From the NCBI GenBank assembly GCA_951799445.1, contig OX637295.1:26350001-26414000 (forward strand): a DNA stretch of 64,000 nt, in the 5' to 3' direction. The notes beneath the pieces are model-generated. The model saw only the letters and a program-made list of their open reading frames with translations, was not told where the DNA came from and did no database searches. Position 1 is the first letter of the stretch; every line of letters begins with the position of its first letter. Below, piece by piece: positions 40,801 to 51,447 of this stretch. The DNA is from Pseudisothecium myosuroides. Its lineage: Eukaryota; Streptophyta; Bryopsida; Hypnales; Lembophyllaceae. The translations under genes were made by a program, and so were the position numbers.

Positions 40801-43788
40801 TAAAACTAATTTCGATGAAATTGATATACTTTTTGAATAAAAGATTTCCAAAGGAACTCCAAAAGGAACTCCAAAAGGAACCTCTTCCATATCCTTGGTG
40901 GCTCCTAATACCTCACTTTGACCCATATGAAGTTGCCCTTCGTTTACATATTTGCGGATGTTCGGCTGAAGTTTTTGTGGTTGAAGATCAGAATTAGCAT
41001 TCGGTTGGATGTGGTATGCAGGATTAGACAGGCTATAGTTGTGAAAATTATTGTTTGGAACATTTGGAAATAGACATGAAGTTGACTTGTATTTTGTCGT
41101 TGTTGCCCGGTTCACCTCTCTCATGCTGCATGTTTTCTCCTTCAATATTGTACAAGTATTCATATTACACAGCAGGGTCGGGTGGGGCTGGACCAACTAT
41201 TCTCACCACCAGTTTTTTGCTACTGGGTGAAGAGGCCATAGTTTATGTAGACGGTAAAGTTTCTCTTATTGTTTCTTGAGAGGTTTTGTTCTATCTCTCA
41301 TGTCTCGTGTTGGGTGTACTTGGCGATGTATGCAAGGGTTTTAACCTAATGCCTGAACTAAAATGGGATGTTTACTTAAAGCTCGTAAGTAAATTTTGTA
41401 ACTTTCAAAACCTTTTTCTATTGTTAAATAATATAGGTCATGGTTCTTCTATTTAGTCATTCTTTCCATTGGTATCCTTTGCTATTTTCGTTGAGAATTC
41501 TTAAATAAGTCGTTGTATAACTTCTAGAGATATAGAAGCAGTTACTTTGGGGCTTGGGCAATTTAATCACTTAGAGATAATGATGTTAATACACTCAGGC
41601 AAAATTGAGAGGCTTAAAGCCTACAGTGCTAGAAGAGACGTGGACTTTGGAAAAGGAATCGGTAAAAAGCCCGCGTATCTCCTGTACGTCCTTCCTTCAC
41701 TTTCTTATCTTGGACCCCATGTTGGCACTGAAGGGATACCAATATCCAGTTTGCAAGTCTAGATAGAGGGGTCTTGCACATGCATCACTTTGAAGTTAGG
41801 TCTATTTTCTTAATCTGGGTAGATAGATTGCTTTGGTGCACAAGGATTTCAGATTGGTTAGTTTTTTTTGACAGTGGAACCACATTTTATGCACAATCTG
41901 CAACCAGCACTTTGGTCACTTTACATCGCTATTCGCTAAACATTTTGAAGGTGATATTAGCTTGATGTCCTAGGTATCTGGCATATATTGAATGTCTAGA
42001 AAACTATTTGTGGTGGATTCATGAATTTGCCAGAGGTGAAAAGTATACATAAGGTTTAGAAGGTACCGAGTGTGAGCGCGCGATTTGGCACGTATCCTCA
42101 AATTTGGAACATTGCAATGGAAATGGTTGCCACATTGGTACCTAAGGTAATTTTATACCTTATGGAAGTCTTGATGAAGGGGCACGTGGTGGTACAGAAT
42201 ATCTTGCACGCCGGTGCGTGTCTAGAATGAGTGCTTCACTGGTGTAGTGTTGGACATATATGTTGAAGCTTTTTTAGCATTTGAAAAATGTACTGAGACT
42301 TGAAATTGAAGGTTGCAGGACCTTACTCCCATTCTATGTCTCAAAATACTCTGACCATTATAACTTTTAGGTTTTCCTTTAAATCGTGTACCACCAGGAT
42401 TTTTCAATAGAATTGAGGATCCTTCTTTTTCTCCCTCATATTGGAATTAGATTAAGCAACGTATAAACTTTACTGAAATTGAAACACTTGCATATAATAG
42501 GAGATCTTGCAAGATCAGCAGAAGGTGCAAAGCTTGGTGCGGTGGTCGGACATTGCAATGCGGGCAGTGGACGGCTTTGTAGGAGAACGTGTTTCCATGC
42601 GGGTCAGTAAGAATTTGTGTCACAATCATATCGACAAGATTGGCTTATTATGCGACTCTATTTCACTTTAGTCTTAATATATGTGTGCGCTTCAGTTTAA
42701 GAACTTGATTCAAATTGGTTTGTTTCTAGGTTGATTTGGAGTGTGAGGATGGAAAGAAAGCAATTGGCATCTTTAGCCACAAAATACTTTTTGTGTAAGT
42801 AAGCTTTATACTTTTCAGTTGTGCATTTTTCTTTGATTCTGCATGATCATTCTGCTATCGATTTGCCTATTTTAATAATGATGCAATTAGCAAACTTTTG
42901 TAATATGTCATGCTATTCTGAGTACTGGCTCAAAGTATTGGAATGCACTCCCAGAAATTGCCGCACCTGAATTTATGATTGGTCGTAGTCTTCCTCAGAT
43001 CTATTTTCTGGAGTTTGGTCCTGTCTCTTACAAAACTGCTTGCAATATTGAACTTTTGACACATAAATCACCTTTGTTGGACTGCAGATGTAGGATTTTC
43101 AATGGCTGCATTTGCCAGAGCAGTGTTAGAAGGTTCCACTCAACCTGCCAGGGTGTGGTATCCGGAGGAGGTATGGTCGAAATCATAACGAGGGTTCCCG
43201 CTATCTCTACTGCTTATTCCTAGCTAAATCCTTGATCTCAATTACCTGGTCTTGATTGCACTAGTGGAAATTAGGATTTGTTCCAACCATGAAGTCAACC
43301 CAATTTTTCTAGAATTCGTCGTTAGTTTCAACCAACAAGTTTGTTACCTCGGCTGGTTCCTTGGCTGGACCAATTCTTTAATTCCCTCTAGTGTTTGTTG
43401 CTTCAATTCCTGTTTTGAGGTGTTTCTTTTGGGACACAACTGTAGGAGGGAGGAATTGTTGAATCAGCAAGGTGGAAGTTGTTGGAGCGTGCAACAAAAG
43501 GCACTTTTAACTTTGTCATGAACAAGTATGTATCATCCTTCTTTTTCTCTCTTTTCCACAGAACCTTTTTCTTTGAAGATAAAGCTCCTGAAATGCTCAC
43601 CTACACCTAAAATGGAATAGCATTTTTGCTTTTCATATTATTACCAATTATTGCCTCATTGCACTCTTGACTTTATTCCTTGAATTTCTTGCCTGATTGC
43701 ACTGTTACTGCTATTGCACATTGAATTCAGGTCATCGTGGATGACAGATAGAGACCCCAAAGAAGTGGGCTTTGGAATCTACTTATAA
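34847..43788 (+). CDS. Saccharopine-dehydrogenase-like NAD(P)-binding protein (At1g50450 type), possibly decaying
   Basis: Exons: 35192-35333, 35775-35872, 35999-36081, 39759-39891, 40298-40347, 41157-41253, 41599-41683, about 42000-42146, 42501-42602, 42730-42794, 43088-43170, 43446-43525 and 43731-43788. A candidate transit-peptide exon starts at ATG 34847. The Rossmann fold shows KKRVLVMGGTRRVGGS (GxGGTxxVG type) and GGRN; then VDLVVHAASPFQQ, AITTAGIYPEVSN, YTAGSGGAGPTILTTSFLLL, DGFVGERVSMR and GTFNFVMNK. The order matches what I remember of Arabidopsis At1g50450, a predicted plastid oxidoreductase of unknown substrate. Most junctions are GT-AG and in phase. Problems: a TAG at 42057-42059 in frame; no canonical donor at 40347; a phase clash at 42794/43088; and the first-exon junction is unresolved (a GC donor at 34899 would fit). 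A 3.7-kb intron (36082-39758) holds inserted DNA. Confidence 0.8.
36180..39600 (-). mobile_element. GC-rich transposable-element-like insertion in an intron
   Basis: Within intron 36082-39758 composition jumps to GC-rich text full of CCGG and TCCGGA words, unlike the AT-rich intron ends. A single long minus-strand ORF (37362-39191) occupies the middle, with about 1.2 kb of non-coding GC-rich DNA on its 3' side and 0.4 kb on its 5' side, where a TATATATGGG word (minus strand, near 39410) could be a promoter. I looked for long terminal repeats between the two flanks and saw none, and no target duplication is clear, so the limits are approximate. A non-autonomous retroelement without pol, or a truncated one, is the likeliest reading. 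Confidence 0.6.
37362..39191 (-). CDS. 609-residue transposable-element ORF, plant-mobile-domain or gag-like
   Basis: An uninterrupted 609-codon ORF inside the intronic insertion. The N-terminal third is globular and reminiscent of plant transposon proteins of the plant-mobile-domain or gag-like sort (HRNLLQFLVPIIHPEKPTR, VDWARILFDLVNRLIPKIGG, SPYLVHLYKHNQLL). A strongly acidic run (EEEEEEEEEL) follows near residue 270, then a basic Pro/Thr-rich part (KRQKTTPPNRRGTPTPP). A coiled coil lies near residues 370-420 (EIRRLQEENESLKTEMLLLK). The C-terminal tail is Asp/Gln-rich with repeated DQGxD words. I see no zinc knuckle, protease, reverse transcriptase or integrase motif. Codons are far GC-richer than the host gene's. 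Its intact length suggests a recent insertion. Confidence 0.65.
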   Translation of the reverse strand: MRLGEGKVATVRIRLAQFVSMPQLRKSRVGPSSSSAAEVKLRKVCPVIPTDEKEKDNLMEDLAKMGCGGLIDKPWGFREEQMIRELLGKLSNQFERTLRGSPGNWTEEMWKAVYEFQSGGRGMASSKEGYTRGKFRCNVDSKDGHAVADCLDDRHRNLLQFLVPIIHPEKPTRVTIAIGNLIFGALSGERKVDWARILFDLVNRLIPKIGGSRPTPLSPYLVHLYKHNQLLTDTEEKEWKMHESLLKYGESESEEEEQEEVSGSEEEEEEEEELHRPQHKRQKTTPPNRRGTPTPPVETSSPGKKPVSEEPGPSGSDPTDPFNQLVNILSDVRADWTVKKLILNQISELVGAPVNSNLAGVVADFISSPDEIRKQEAEIRRLQEENESLKTEMLLLKEDMATTREMAEATRKVAEDVKATFGATGEAITKSKLFDEGVLKENKISGTRLVRILTDYSEKVELVMMDAREAANRMEESSRKLNGVTLSRSFHLSDLSMPGSFPNVGIPTEGKDRTPQSKKSGRKLAHTINLDSSPDLPERETGERNRNLTDVFEQLGTDPPRSPTLNPGKDQSMDLTPDQGEDQEQSVHQGEDEVMDEGTDQGVDPVMVG

Positions 43789-44794
43789 CGTTTCGTTATA
43801 ACGCAACAACAAAATTGCGATACCCCGTTCTCAACACAATCTTTGAGGTAATTTTTGACAGCATTTGAGGCCTAGTGGCAGCTTCTCTTAGTGCAAGTTC
43901 AAGCATATAGTATTTATATCAATTAGTATTTATGAAGTAATTGATTTCAAATGTACACATTCTGAGATGGACAAGCTTTTCATACTTTGTACCAATGGAG
44001 CAGTGGCAGCATATCGGTCATTACTTTCACGTGTATGGGCAGCTACTGCTATCACCCAAACGTAAGCACCTGGGATCCATAGCAGTTTAATTTCTTGTTC
44101 AACTACTGACAGGTAGTTGGCAATTTATGTGTATCTACATTATCATACCATACTCTGGAAACGTTTATATCATAGTAGTGAATAAGTTAGTACAAAGGAA
44201 TGATGGACAAATGAAAAATAAGACTTGCAATTCTTTGCTTGTATGAGTGAGGCTGCAAAAATTGTCCGAAAAACATCTTTAATATTGTTAGTATGACGAG
44301 CAGGTCATGGTTTCGAAGACAATTGTCAATTTCATGCTCATTGGCGATGACGCGGAGAACACTATCATCACTATCAATAGGAGCGTTGCCAAAATCCAAA
44401 ACATGACTACATTTGCCTCGACTTTGCTCGGTAAGTCACTTCTCCTGTCAAATTTACACCCTTGGAGGTCCCTGGAGTACTGCACAATACAGTGTGCATA
44501 CAATTATTATGAATTGTAGATCAAATCCAGTTCATGAGCGCCACTTTTATAACTCAATACTTTTCCAGTTTTGCAAAGCAAAGGTTTCATAGGAAAGCCT
44601 TCACAGCACGTAACACGGCAAGTGCTGAAGGCCACCAAGTAGAGCGAGTGAGTGCAGACCTCGCAGCATTATACCAGTGCACCTTCGACAGCTTCCAATC
44701 TCTTGTAGTGGCTAAACACCCATGGGAAACAAACTAAAGATAGGACTCATGATGACGGGCAAAAGAATCCTATTCTCGAAATCAATTGTAAGCC
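43789..44794. other. Intergenic stretch
   Basis: The first part is likely the 3' UTR of the saccharopine-dehydrogenase-like gene. The remainder has overlapping short frames (44187-44503 minus, 44307-44519 plus, 44534-44737 plus) without recognisable product. Confidence 0.45.
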
Positions 44795-46005
44795 CTAGCT
44801 TTTGAAGGCCACCAATGCCCAAAAGTACATGTAGAACTCTACAATTGCGCTCCAAAGGGCTAAATTCCTCACCATCAAAGTTTCACAAGGTACATTTGGA
44901 TTCCACTGTAGAGTAATCTTGTTAAAATCTGCATCAACACACGAAACCGTGCCCGTGCCTACACCCCATGCATCTCCTCGTAAGCCAGCAAAAGCCTCCA
45001 ACGATTCGTCGTCTTCATCACAAACCTCTCCAGCTTTGGGTGAGGGGGTGAGGTCGGCCCGCTTATACACAGTGGTACCATCTTCATGTAACCATAGTTG
45101 TCACATTAGACGGACTGTCCGCCCAAGCCGTCCGATTTGCCCGTCTACCTAGGACGTCCAATGACCCTAATCTGCCCAATGTAATTACTTTGAGGTAGTT
45201 ACATTAACCGTCCGGTCCGTCTAAACCGTCCAATGTGTCCGCCCGTCTAAGACGTCTGGTGATCCTAACTCGCCCAACGTGACAACAATGCATGTAACAG
45301 GCACACTTGGATCGGCCTATAGAAAATCATATCGGTTCGGTAGTCGCCCCAACCCAAGACACTGGCTTTCTTCTCCTCCTCCAATTGCAACTGCAAGGCC
45401 TTCCTTCTAGAAATGACTAACTCAAGGTGGCACGCCGAATCGATCACCAACTCTGCCGGGATTCGAATGATAGGTTTCACTCTATCATTCACAATCCAAG
45501 ATCTGCAACTAAGGAACTTGGGCTTCCCTTTCTCCTCAACTACAAGACAAAAGGAAAACCCACCTCCTCTCTGAGGGAAGACCATGAACTCATAATTTCC
45601 AGGTTGAAGCAATTTCATATTCTTCATAGAGTGCTTGGTCCCTTACTCAAAAATACATCCAAAGGCGCATTTCATTAATGCGCAGACCTCTTCATAGGCA
45701 ACATCAAATGAAACACTCTTGGCATATGAAACAATCAATGGTGGGGGATGCTCCTCTGTATCCATGGCATAAATGTATACCCCCTTTTCGTGCCGTTGTC
45801 GCTTGGATGGATCTCCAACAGAATTAGCTGAAAGGGCCTTTCGCTCAAGATGTTTTTTTGCAATCTTGTCCCACTCCTTCTTCCATTGAGCCCGCACTTC
45901 GTCCTCTTCTTCTACCTCTCCATTGGCCCCTTCAACCTCCACCACCTCTGACTTGACTTCTTCACCAACTTTGACTTGCACAACGACAACATCATTTGGT
46001 GCCAT
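44795..46005 (-). pseudogene. Unrecognised intronless ORF broken by a stop and a MITE
   Basis: Reading starts at ATG 46005 (MAPNDVVVVQVKVGEEVKSE), with an acidic region and a basic helix (WKKEWDKIAKKHLERKALSA), then GVYIYAMDTEEHPPPLIVSY. A TAA at 45643-45645 interrupts, after which the same frame resumes with MKLLQPGNYEFMVFPQRGGG and a long protein-like stretch to LEEEKKASVLGWGDYRTDM. At 45291 the frame is cut by a 198-bp MITE plus its 8-bp target duplication (206 bases). Past it the coding text continues (EDGTTVYKRADLTPSPKAGE) and runs to a stop at 44795. Removing 206 bases leaves exactly the same frame. The protein, about 330 codons, is unknown to me. Lack of introns may mean a retrocopy or a transposon-carried gene. 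Confidence 0.6.
45093..45290. mobile_element. 198-bp hAT-type MITE with 8-bp target duplication
   Basis: The element begins CATAGTTGTCAC and ends with the inverse GTGACAACAATG. On both sides stands CATGTAAC (45085-45092 and 45291-45298), an exact 8-bp target duplication as produced by hAT transposases. The interior has no ORF and many GTCCG/CCGTC words that can pair with each other. It lies inside a coding frame of the pseudogene 44795-46005. Confidence 0.88.
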
Positions 46006-47309
46006 CCTTTTTGTCCTTCACCTCCCGTCTATCAAATAATGCATAAGAAAAGTTAATTAGTCTCCAATTTATAGTCCAATTTATAGTTCAAAGGTAAAAA
46101 GAAAACATTCCAAAATGTAAAAGTTTAAAAAGACGAGGACTTATAGTCCAAGTCATTCTTGTCCACTCCTCGCAGAGGCCACGAAAAAAGGAACAAGTCA
46201 ATCCTTGCAGAGAATAACAGAAAGATCCATCAAATGTAGACTTGAAGCAAACAATTCAATCTCAAAATAATTAATCAAACCCTAAAAATAAACAAAAAGC
46301 TTGCAAACCATAAGCATGTTTCTCCAACCCCCAAAACCAACCAAATACACCTCTTCTCGATCACCTAAAACCCCTAAATCACTAAACTGTCTCAATACTC
46401 TACAACACCATGTGGAGTACTCTATATTAGTTGGCGCATGCGTATTCAGATGCTACACTCTATGTAAAGTTATATACAGCGTCCTAGACACATAGAAGCT
46501 CACACAATCGGTCAAAATAAAATTGGTCACAATTGATATAGAGCAGCACAGATTACGAGCTAACTGACTAGCATCAAAACAGACATCGGTAGTAAATTTG
46601 AGGAGGTAGACCATTTTAGAGCCCTATCCAATTTCAGCTTCAAAATTCCATGACTAATTCCACAAAGTTCCAAAGAACATGAAATAACCTGGATTAGATG
46701 CCAATTCCTCTTGCATTTCAAGGAACATTTACTGAAAAACATTTCAAGAACTTTCACCTCTCCCAAATTCAGTTTCAGCCCTTAGATGGTTCATTCGTAA
46801 GCCTTTTACCTTATCCTTTGCTTGAACCTCTAGAACTTGTGTTTATTGGAATGGCTCTAGCTTTGTCAACGCGTTGCAGGTCTTGCAAATGGAAGGGAAG
46901 AGGGTGCGTGTACTTACCAGGAAAAACTCCCCGAACTCAACTTGTTGTCCTTGTGAAAACCACAAGTGGCCTTCTTGAGCTCCTTGGAGGTGAACAAATT
47001 GGTTGCTATCAATGCCTTGGCAAAATTTGAACAAAGAAAAACGCACCACCAAACCCTAATTAGAACCGGTTCCCTTTTTCCTCAATACTATTAGAATTAA
47101 CCATAAGTATGTCACATAAGAATATACGCCCAGCCCATTTAGGGTTTTCCAAAAAAGGACGCAATCATGAACAACGAAAGATGACAGACCTGAAAACTAA
47201 CACAGCAAGACTTCAACATAACTCTCACCTTTGTGAATTGCAAAGAGGGCCAAATTCAGTGAAGCGCAAAAGCCAACTAACACATAGAGCCCTCAAGAGT
47301 TGCCATACG
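46006..47309. other. Intergenic stretch
   Basis: Upstream of the pseudogene at 44795-46005. Short frames on both strands overlap (46560-46766 minus, 46698-47030 plus, 46843-47052 minus), and none resembles a known protein. No repeats were noticed apart from the start of the tandem duplication near 47310. Confidence 0.45.
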
Positions 47310-47930
47310 TACTAAATCTTAGAAATAAATCGCGTAACCAACACGGTTGTTCCACATCCTCTAAAGCTGTGGCATCCATAGTGCTCTCAACCTCAAATTT
47401 CATCAACCTTCAAGTAGAAATCCAAATGGCTATAAACTTTGCTCAAATGCAATTTCAAGATAAAGAAAACAACAAAACCAAACCCTCTCAATCAAAATAC
47501 TCCAGACAGTCCTCACCTCTTGAAACACTCAATCACGCAACCCGCACAAAAACGAAACATCACTCCACACAACCTCTCCAAGCGCAAGCCAAATTTGGTG
47601 GTGCAAAGTATGTCCACAGAACACAAAAAACTCTCGCCTAAACTAACCCTCACGAATAGACGTGTAACCGATGAGGCTTTTCCACGTCCCAAAGGTTATA
47701 ACATCAAGAACGCTCTCAACCTCGAATTTCATCAACCTTCATGAAAATCCAAATGACCACAAACTCTGCTCAAATGCTCTCCACGATAAAATAAAGCAAA
47801 GCCAGGTCATCTCAATCAAATACTCCAACACTCCTCACCTCCTCAACCACTCAATCACGCAACTTGCACCAGAAGCAAAACCGCAATCCGCACGAACTCT
47901 TCAAAAGAAACGACAATGCGGCCACACCGT
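47310..47930 (+). repeat. 330-bp tandem duplication, second copy cut by the CACTA element
   Basis: The word GTAACC followed by TTCCAC, CTCTCAACCTC, AATTTCATCAACCTTCA, CTCAATCACGCAAC begins at 47334 and again at 47664, a spacing of 330 bases. The second copy ends at the CACTA insertion point (47930). Short open frames run through both copies in the plus sense but look non-coding. Confidence 0.75.
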
Positions 47931-48734
47931 CACTACAAAAAAATGACCACATAAATGACTTCAAACAATGACTGCAAAACAATCATTGTGGACAGAGACA
48001 ACTGCAAAATGACTCGGGGGTCCTGAAGTCATTGTGGACAAGTCATTGCGGACAATGACTGCGGGGCTATTATCACCATCCATTTCTGCCTTGGATGTAG
48101 AAATGGATGAAAAAAAAAATTGGTCAAGTGATAAAGAAAGTTGGAGGCTTAAGGAAATGTCTATGGAGCTGCCATGTGGAAAGCGGGACCCTTGGAACAT
48201 CTGACGTGGACATCCACGTGGCCAATCATTCTTTAGTCATTCTGAAGTAATGACTGACCCATGATGAATCTGACATGGACGGCCTTGTAGGAAGTTGTTC
48301 TAGAGTGATTTAGAAGTCATTTTGAAGTTGTTTTGGAGTAAAACCTGTTTAGGATTTAGGTGACGTGGCTGATGCTGTCTCTAGTCATTTCCAAGTCATT
48401 TTAAAGTTAACATGATGTCTGCAAAAAGGAATGTGTGGCCAATTATTCAAGGAATAGTTATTATATAGTTGCTTAGGAGTGCATTTATAATTGCAATTAA
48501 GGAATTGAATTTCACTCAATTAGGAGTGTAATGACAATTGTACAGTCACATATTAATAAATTCAAAGTTTCACAACAATACACCATACACAATACACCAT
48601 ATATAATACAACATATACAATACATCATACACCATACATTGTATACCATACACCATATTTGTCATATGTGTAGCATTGCTTCCAAAGCCACATAGTCTGT
48701 GAGTATGAAGAGACGAAATGGCAAGCCTTTTATA

Positions 48735-49015
48735 CAAATGGGGTGGTAGGAGGCAAGACAAACCATGTGGGATATGTGAAACGCAGGAATTGTGTTATAA
48801 GTAATATTTTAAACCTCATTTAGGCATAGTAGATTAATTTTTTTCAAAAATCTTTGAACTTAAGAAAGTTGGGAAATCAACCTCACTTTCATCTCCAATA
48901 ATCCATTTTAGGTTTTGAGCCTCAAATCAAAAGTTATGGACAAATTTGAGAAAGGGATTGGAAAGGATATTTTCTTTTGAAATTTTCTAACATCCTTTCT
49001 AAATTTTGTCCATCC
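48735..49015 (+). repeat. Dispersed repeat family C, copy 2, inside the CACTA element
   Basis: Same order of words as 26065-26400 (GGGTGGTAGGAGG, TGTGGGATAT, TTTAGGC.TAGTAGATTA, ATTTTGTCCAT). Its position inside the transposon suggests that the CACTA element captured a fragment of older repeat DNA. Confidence 0.6.
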
Positions 49016-49549
49016 TCGTTGTATATGACCTATGATGAAAATCTGCTATAGATGCAATGAAGTGTGATCAAGGTATGCAAGATGATTAGAAATCATACAA
49101 TCCATCAGAAAGCACAAGGCACCGAAGTAGTAGTTGATAAGTTGAATAGCTGCACAGTAGTTTGAGACATTTTTAACTCATTTTGCAATCTCAAGAAGTC
49201 ATTCTGTAGTCTTAGGAAGTCATTCTGCAGTCGCAAGAAGTCATTTTACAATGGCACTAGAGAGGCAACATTATTGTCGATATAAGGGGGATATAGGACT
49301 TAATGATTGCCTCTCAAACTATGAAAATATCTTTTAGCCTTTATGTTGGGACCTTTGAAATGTCCATTTTGAATCATATGAAATGTTCGGAAGTATTGTG
49401 AAGTTACCGATGCAAATGGACCAAAATCATAGTTGTTGTTTTAGTAGGAGTGTAAATGAATCCTAAAGTGGACCCCGACTAAGAAAACATTAGACCCCAA
49501 CAAAGCAAAAAGGCCACCGGGAATGAATTATAAGAGAAAGAACGTAGAA

Positions 49550-50400
49550 TTTTTTCTTTTTAAAGAAGATTGAAGAAATAAACTTAAGAAGGTAAACAAA
49601 GAGTAGTGAAAAGAGAAAGTTAAAAAAAAGATTTAAAAAAAGGAAGAACTAAAAAAAAAGAAAAAAATAGAATAAAGAAAAAAAATTACAAGGAATATGA
49701 AATAGGAAAAAAAATTAAAGAAATGAAAATTACTAGAAAGAAAAAAATAATTCTGTTGGTTTTCAAAAAAATTCAGGAATGACAACAAATGAAATTGATA
49801 ACTGAAAAAATAAAAAATCAACAATATATAAAAGGAGAAAAAGGGAAAAAAAAAGTATAAAAGATTAAAATAAATTTTAAAAAGAGAATACACAAGAAAT
49901 AAAGAAGAAGACAAAAAATGACGGAGAAGGAAGAAGCCTTTTTGTATGCATCATTTTCTAAAGCTTGGACGAATGAATTCAAATCATTTGATTCCAATGA
50001 ACAAAAATTGAAATATAAACAAAGAGTAGATCAAATTGGAAGGATAAAAAAAAATGAAGATAGAGTTCAAGAATTAGGAAGATAAAAAAATAAAAAATAT
50101 AAACGAAGACTAGAGAAACTAGAAAGATAAAGAAAGATTTGAGATGCCAAAGAATTGCAAAGAAGAGGGAAAAAGGAAAAGAAAATGCAAGACGTAAACA
50201 ACAAAAAAGAAGTTAAAAAACTAAAAATTACAAGAAAGAGAGAATTAATTTTCTCCTCTAAGAATAAGTAGAAGAAAATTACAATTCATAAAACTGATAA
50301 GTGAAGAATTAAAAAAAAATAGACACAAGAAAAGAAAAGGGAGACAAAGAGAAAGGAAGATAAAAAAAATTAAATGAAGAAGTGAAAAAGATAACATAAA
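49550..50400. repeat. Purine-rich low-complexity tract
   Basis: The plus strand is almost wholly A and G for about 800 bases (AAAGAAAAAAG-like words without a fixed period). The long frame seen on the minus strand (49633-49914), made almost only of Phe, Ser, Leu and Tyr, is a by-product of the composition. Confidence 0.8.
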
Positions 50401-50808
50401 ATGTCCCAGAAAGAAGAAGGCTTTGTTTTTCCATCACTTTTTGTAGCCCTGACAAATGACTTCAAATGACTTGATTGTAGTGATGCGGAAGTCATTACAT
50501 AGTCGCTCTGAAGTGTCGCGCAGTCACTACATATGGCAAGGTTTACTCTGTTTCGACTGGGGCCTCCATAGGAGAATTGATAGAGTCCACGTCGGAATTT
50601 CGACGACGCAGTTAATGAAAACCTGCGGATGAAGCTTGGACACCATGAACTCCTCATCCCAGAGTCGTGCTGGTGACTGTAGTATAACTCAGACACTATG
50701 CAGTATTCATCAATGGTGCAATTAGGGAGCCCGAGTCATTCTTTAGTCATTCCGGACAAGAAGTCATTCTTTTGCAGTCACATATGTGGCCATTTTCTTG
50801 TAGTGCGT

Positions 50809-51331
50809 CCTCCGCTCTTTTCAGCACCATTTCGCCCTCAACAGCATCATATCCGTCACCGCAAGGGCCCGGAAACGAGTCCAAGAGCCCCAAATCCCTC
50901 ACGAAAAGATGTCAAATCTGGTGGAAACAAACACGATCGAATAACCTGTGGGCATCAATGCATAATAGAGATGAATTGTTTGACTGCAACAGTCTTAAGA
51001 ACAGGATCTGGTGAAACAAGCAGAGCGCCGACGGATCAGGCAGAAGGGAAGGAAGGTAATGAAGTCCTTGCTTGGGTGCGGGTCAATAGTAGGTTCGGCT
51101 CAGACCTACCCAGGTTAGATTTGCGACCCCACTGAGCTCTGCGACCCGCATGGCAGGTGTTACCACATGGGACGTACATGCCTTTTATTTTTTTATCCTT
51201 CCAGTTCTGTAAGAGCTCGCCTCGTGTCATAACCTTCTATACCGGTAGTATCTTTCCCATTTTTTAAAATTTTATTTACAATTTAACAACCTTGTGCCGG
51301 TAGGTGCTTGCCATGGCAACAACCAAAAGTA
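50809..51331. other. DNA flanking the CACTA element
   Basis: Moderate GC, with overlapping plus-strand frames (to about 51135) and a minus-strand frame (51036-51230) that do not resemble known proteins. It should be continuous with 47927 in the ancestral site. Confidence 0.4.
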
Positions 51332-51447
51332 ACATTTGAATACAAAAAGGTCCTTTCTTGTTGCACATTTCAACAAGGATTGTAGCATAACATCTGAATA
51401 CAAAAGGTCCTTTCTTGTTGTACAATTCAACAAGGATTGTAACAAGG
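51332..51447 (+). repeat. 58-bp tandem duplication
   Basis: ACATYTGAATACAAAA..GGTCCTTTCTTGTTG..CAACAAGGATTGTA occurs twice, starting at 51332 and 51390. Confidence 0.85.

Larger units (their letters stand above)
47931..50805. mobile_element. Complete non-autonomous CACTA element (2.9 kb)
   Basis: The element starts CACTACAAAAAAATGACCAC and ends, inverted, with GTGGCCATTTTCTTGTAGTG. It is flanked by the 3-bp direct duplication CGT (47928-47930 and 50806-50808). These are the defining marks of CACTA (En/Spm) transposons. Both ends carry a dense array of AAGTCATT / AATGACTT words, often with GTGGAC or GCAGTCATT beside them, which correspond in position to the subterminal transposase-binding motifs of the family. 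No transposase ORF exists inside, so it depends on another element. The interior holds a copy of repeat family C (about 48735-49015) and a purine-rich tract (49550-50400). Confidence 0.92.

Noticed and set aside
49633..49914. 93-codon minus-strand frame
   Set aside because: It consists almost only of Phe, Ser, Leu and Tyr and follows from the purine-rich low-complexity plus strand.
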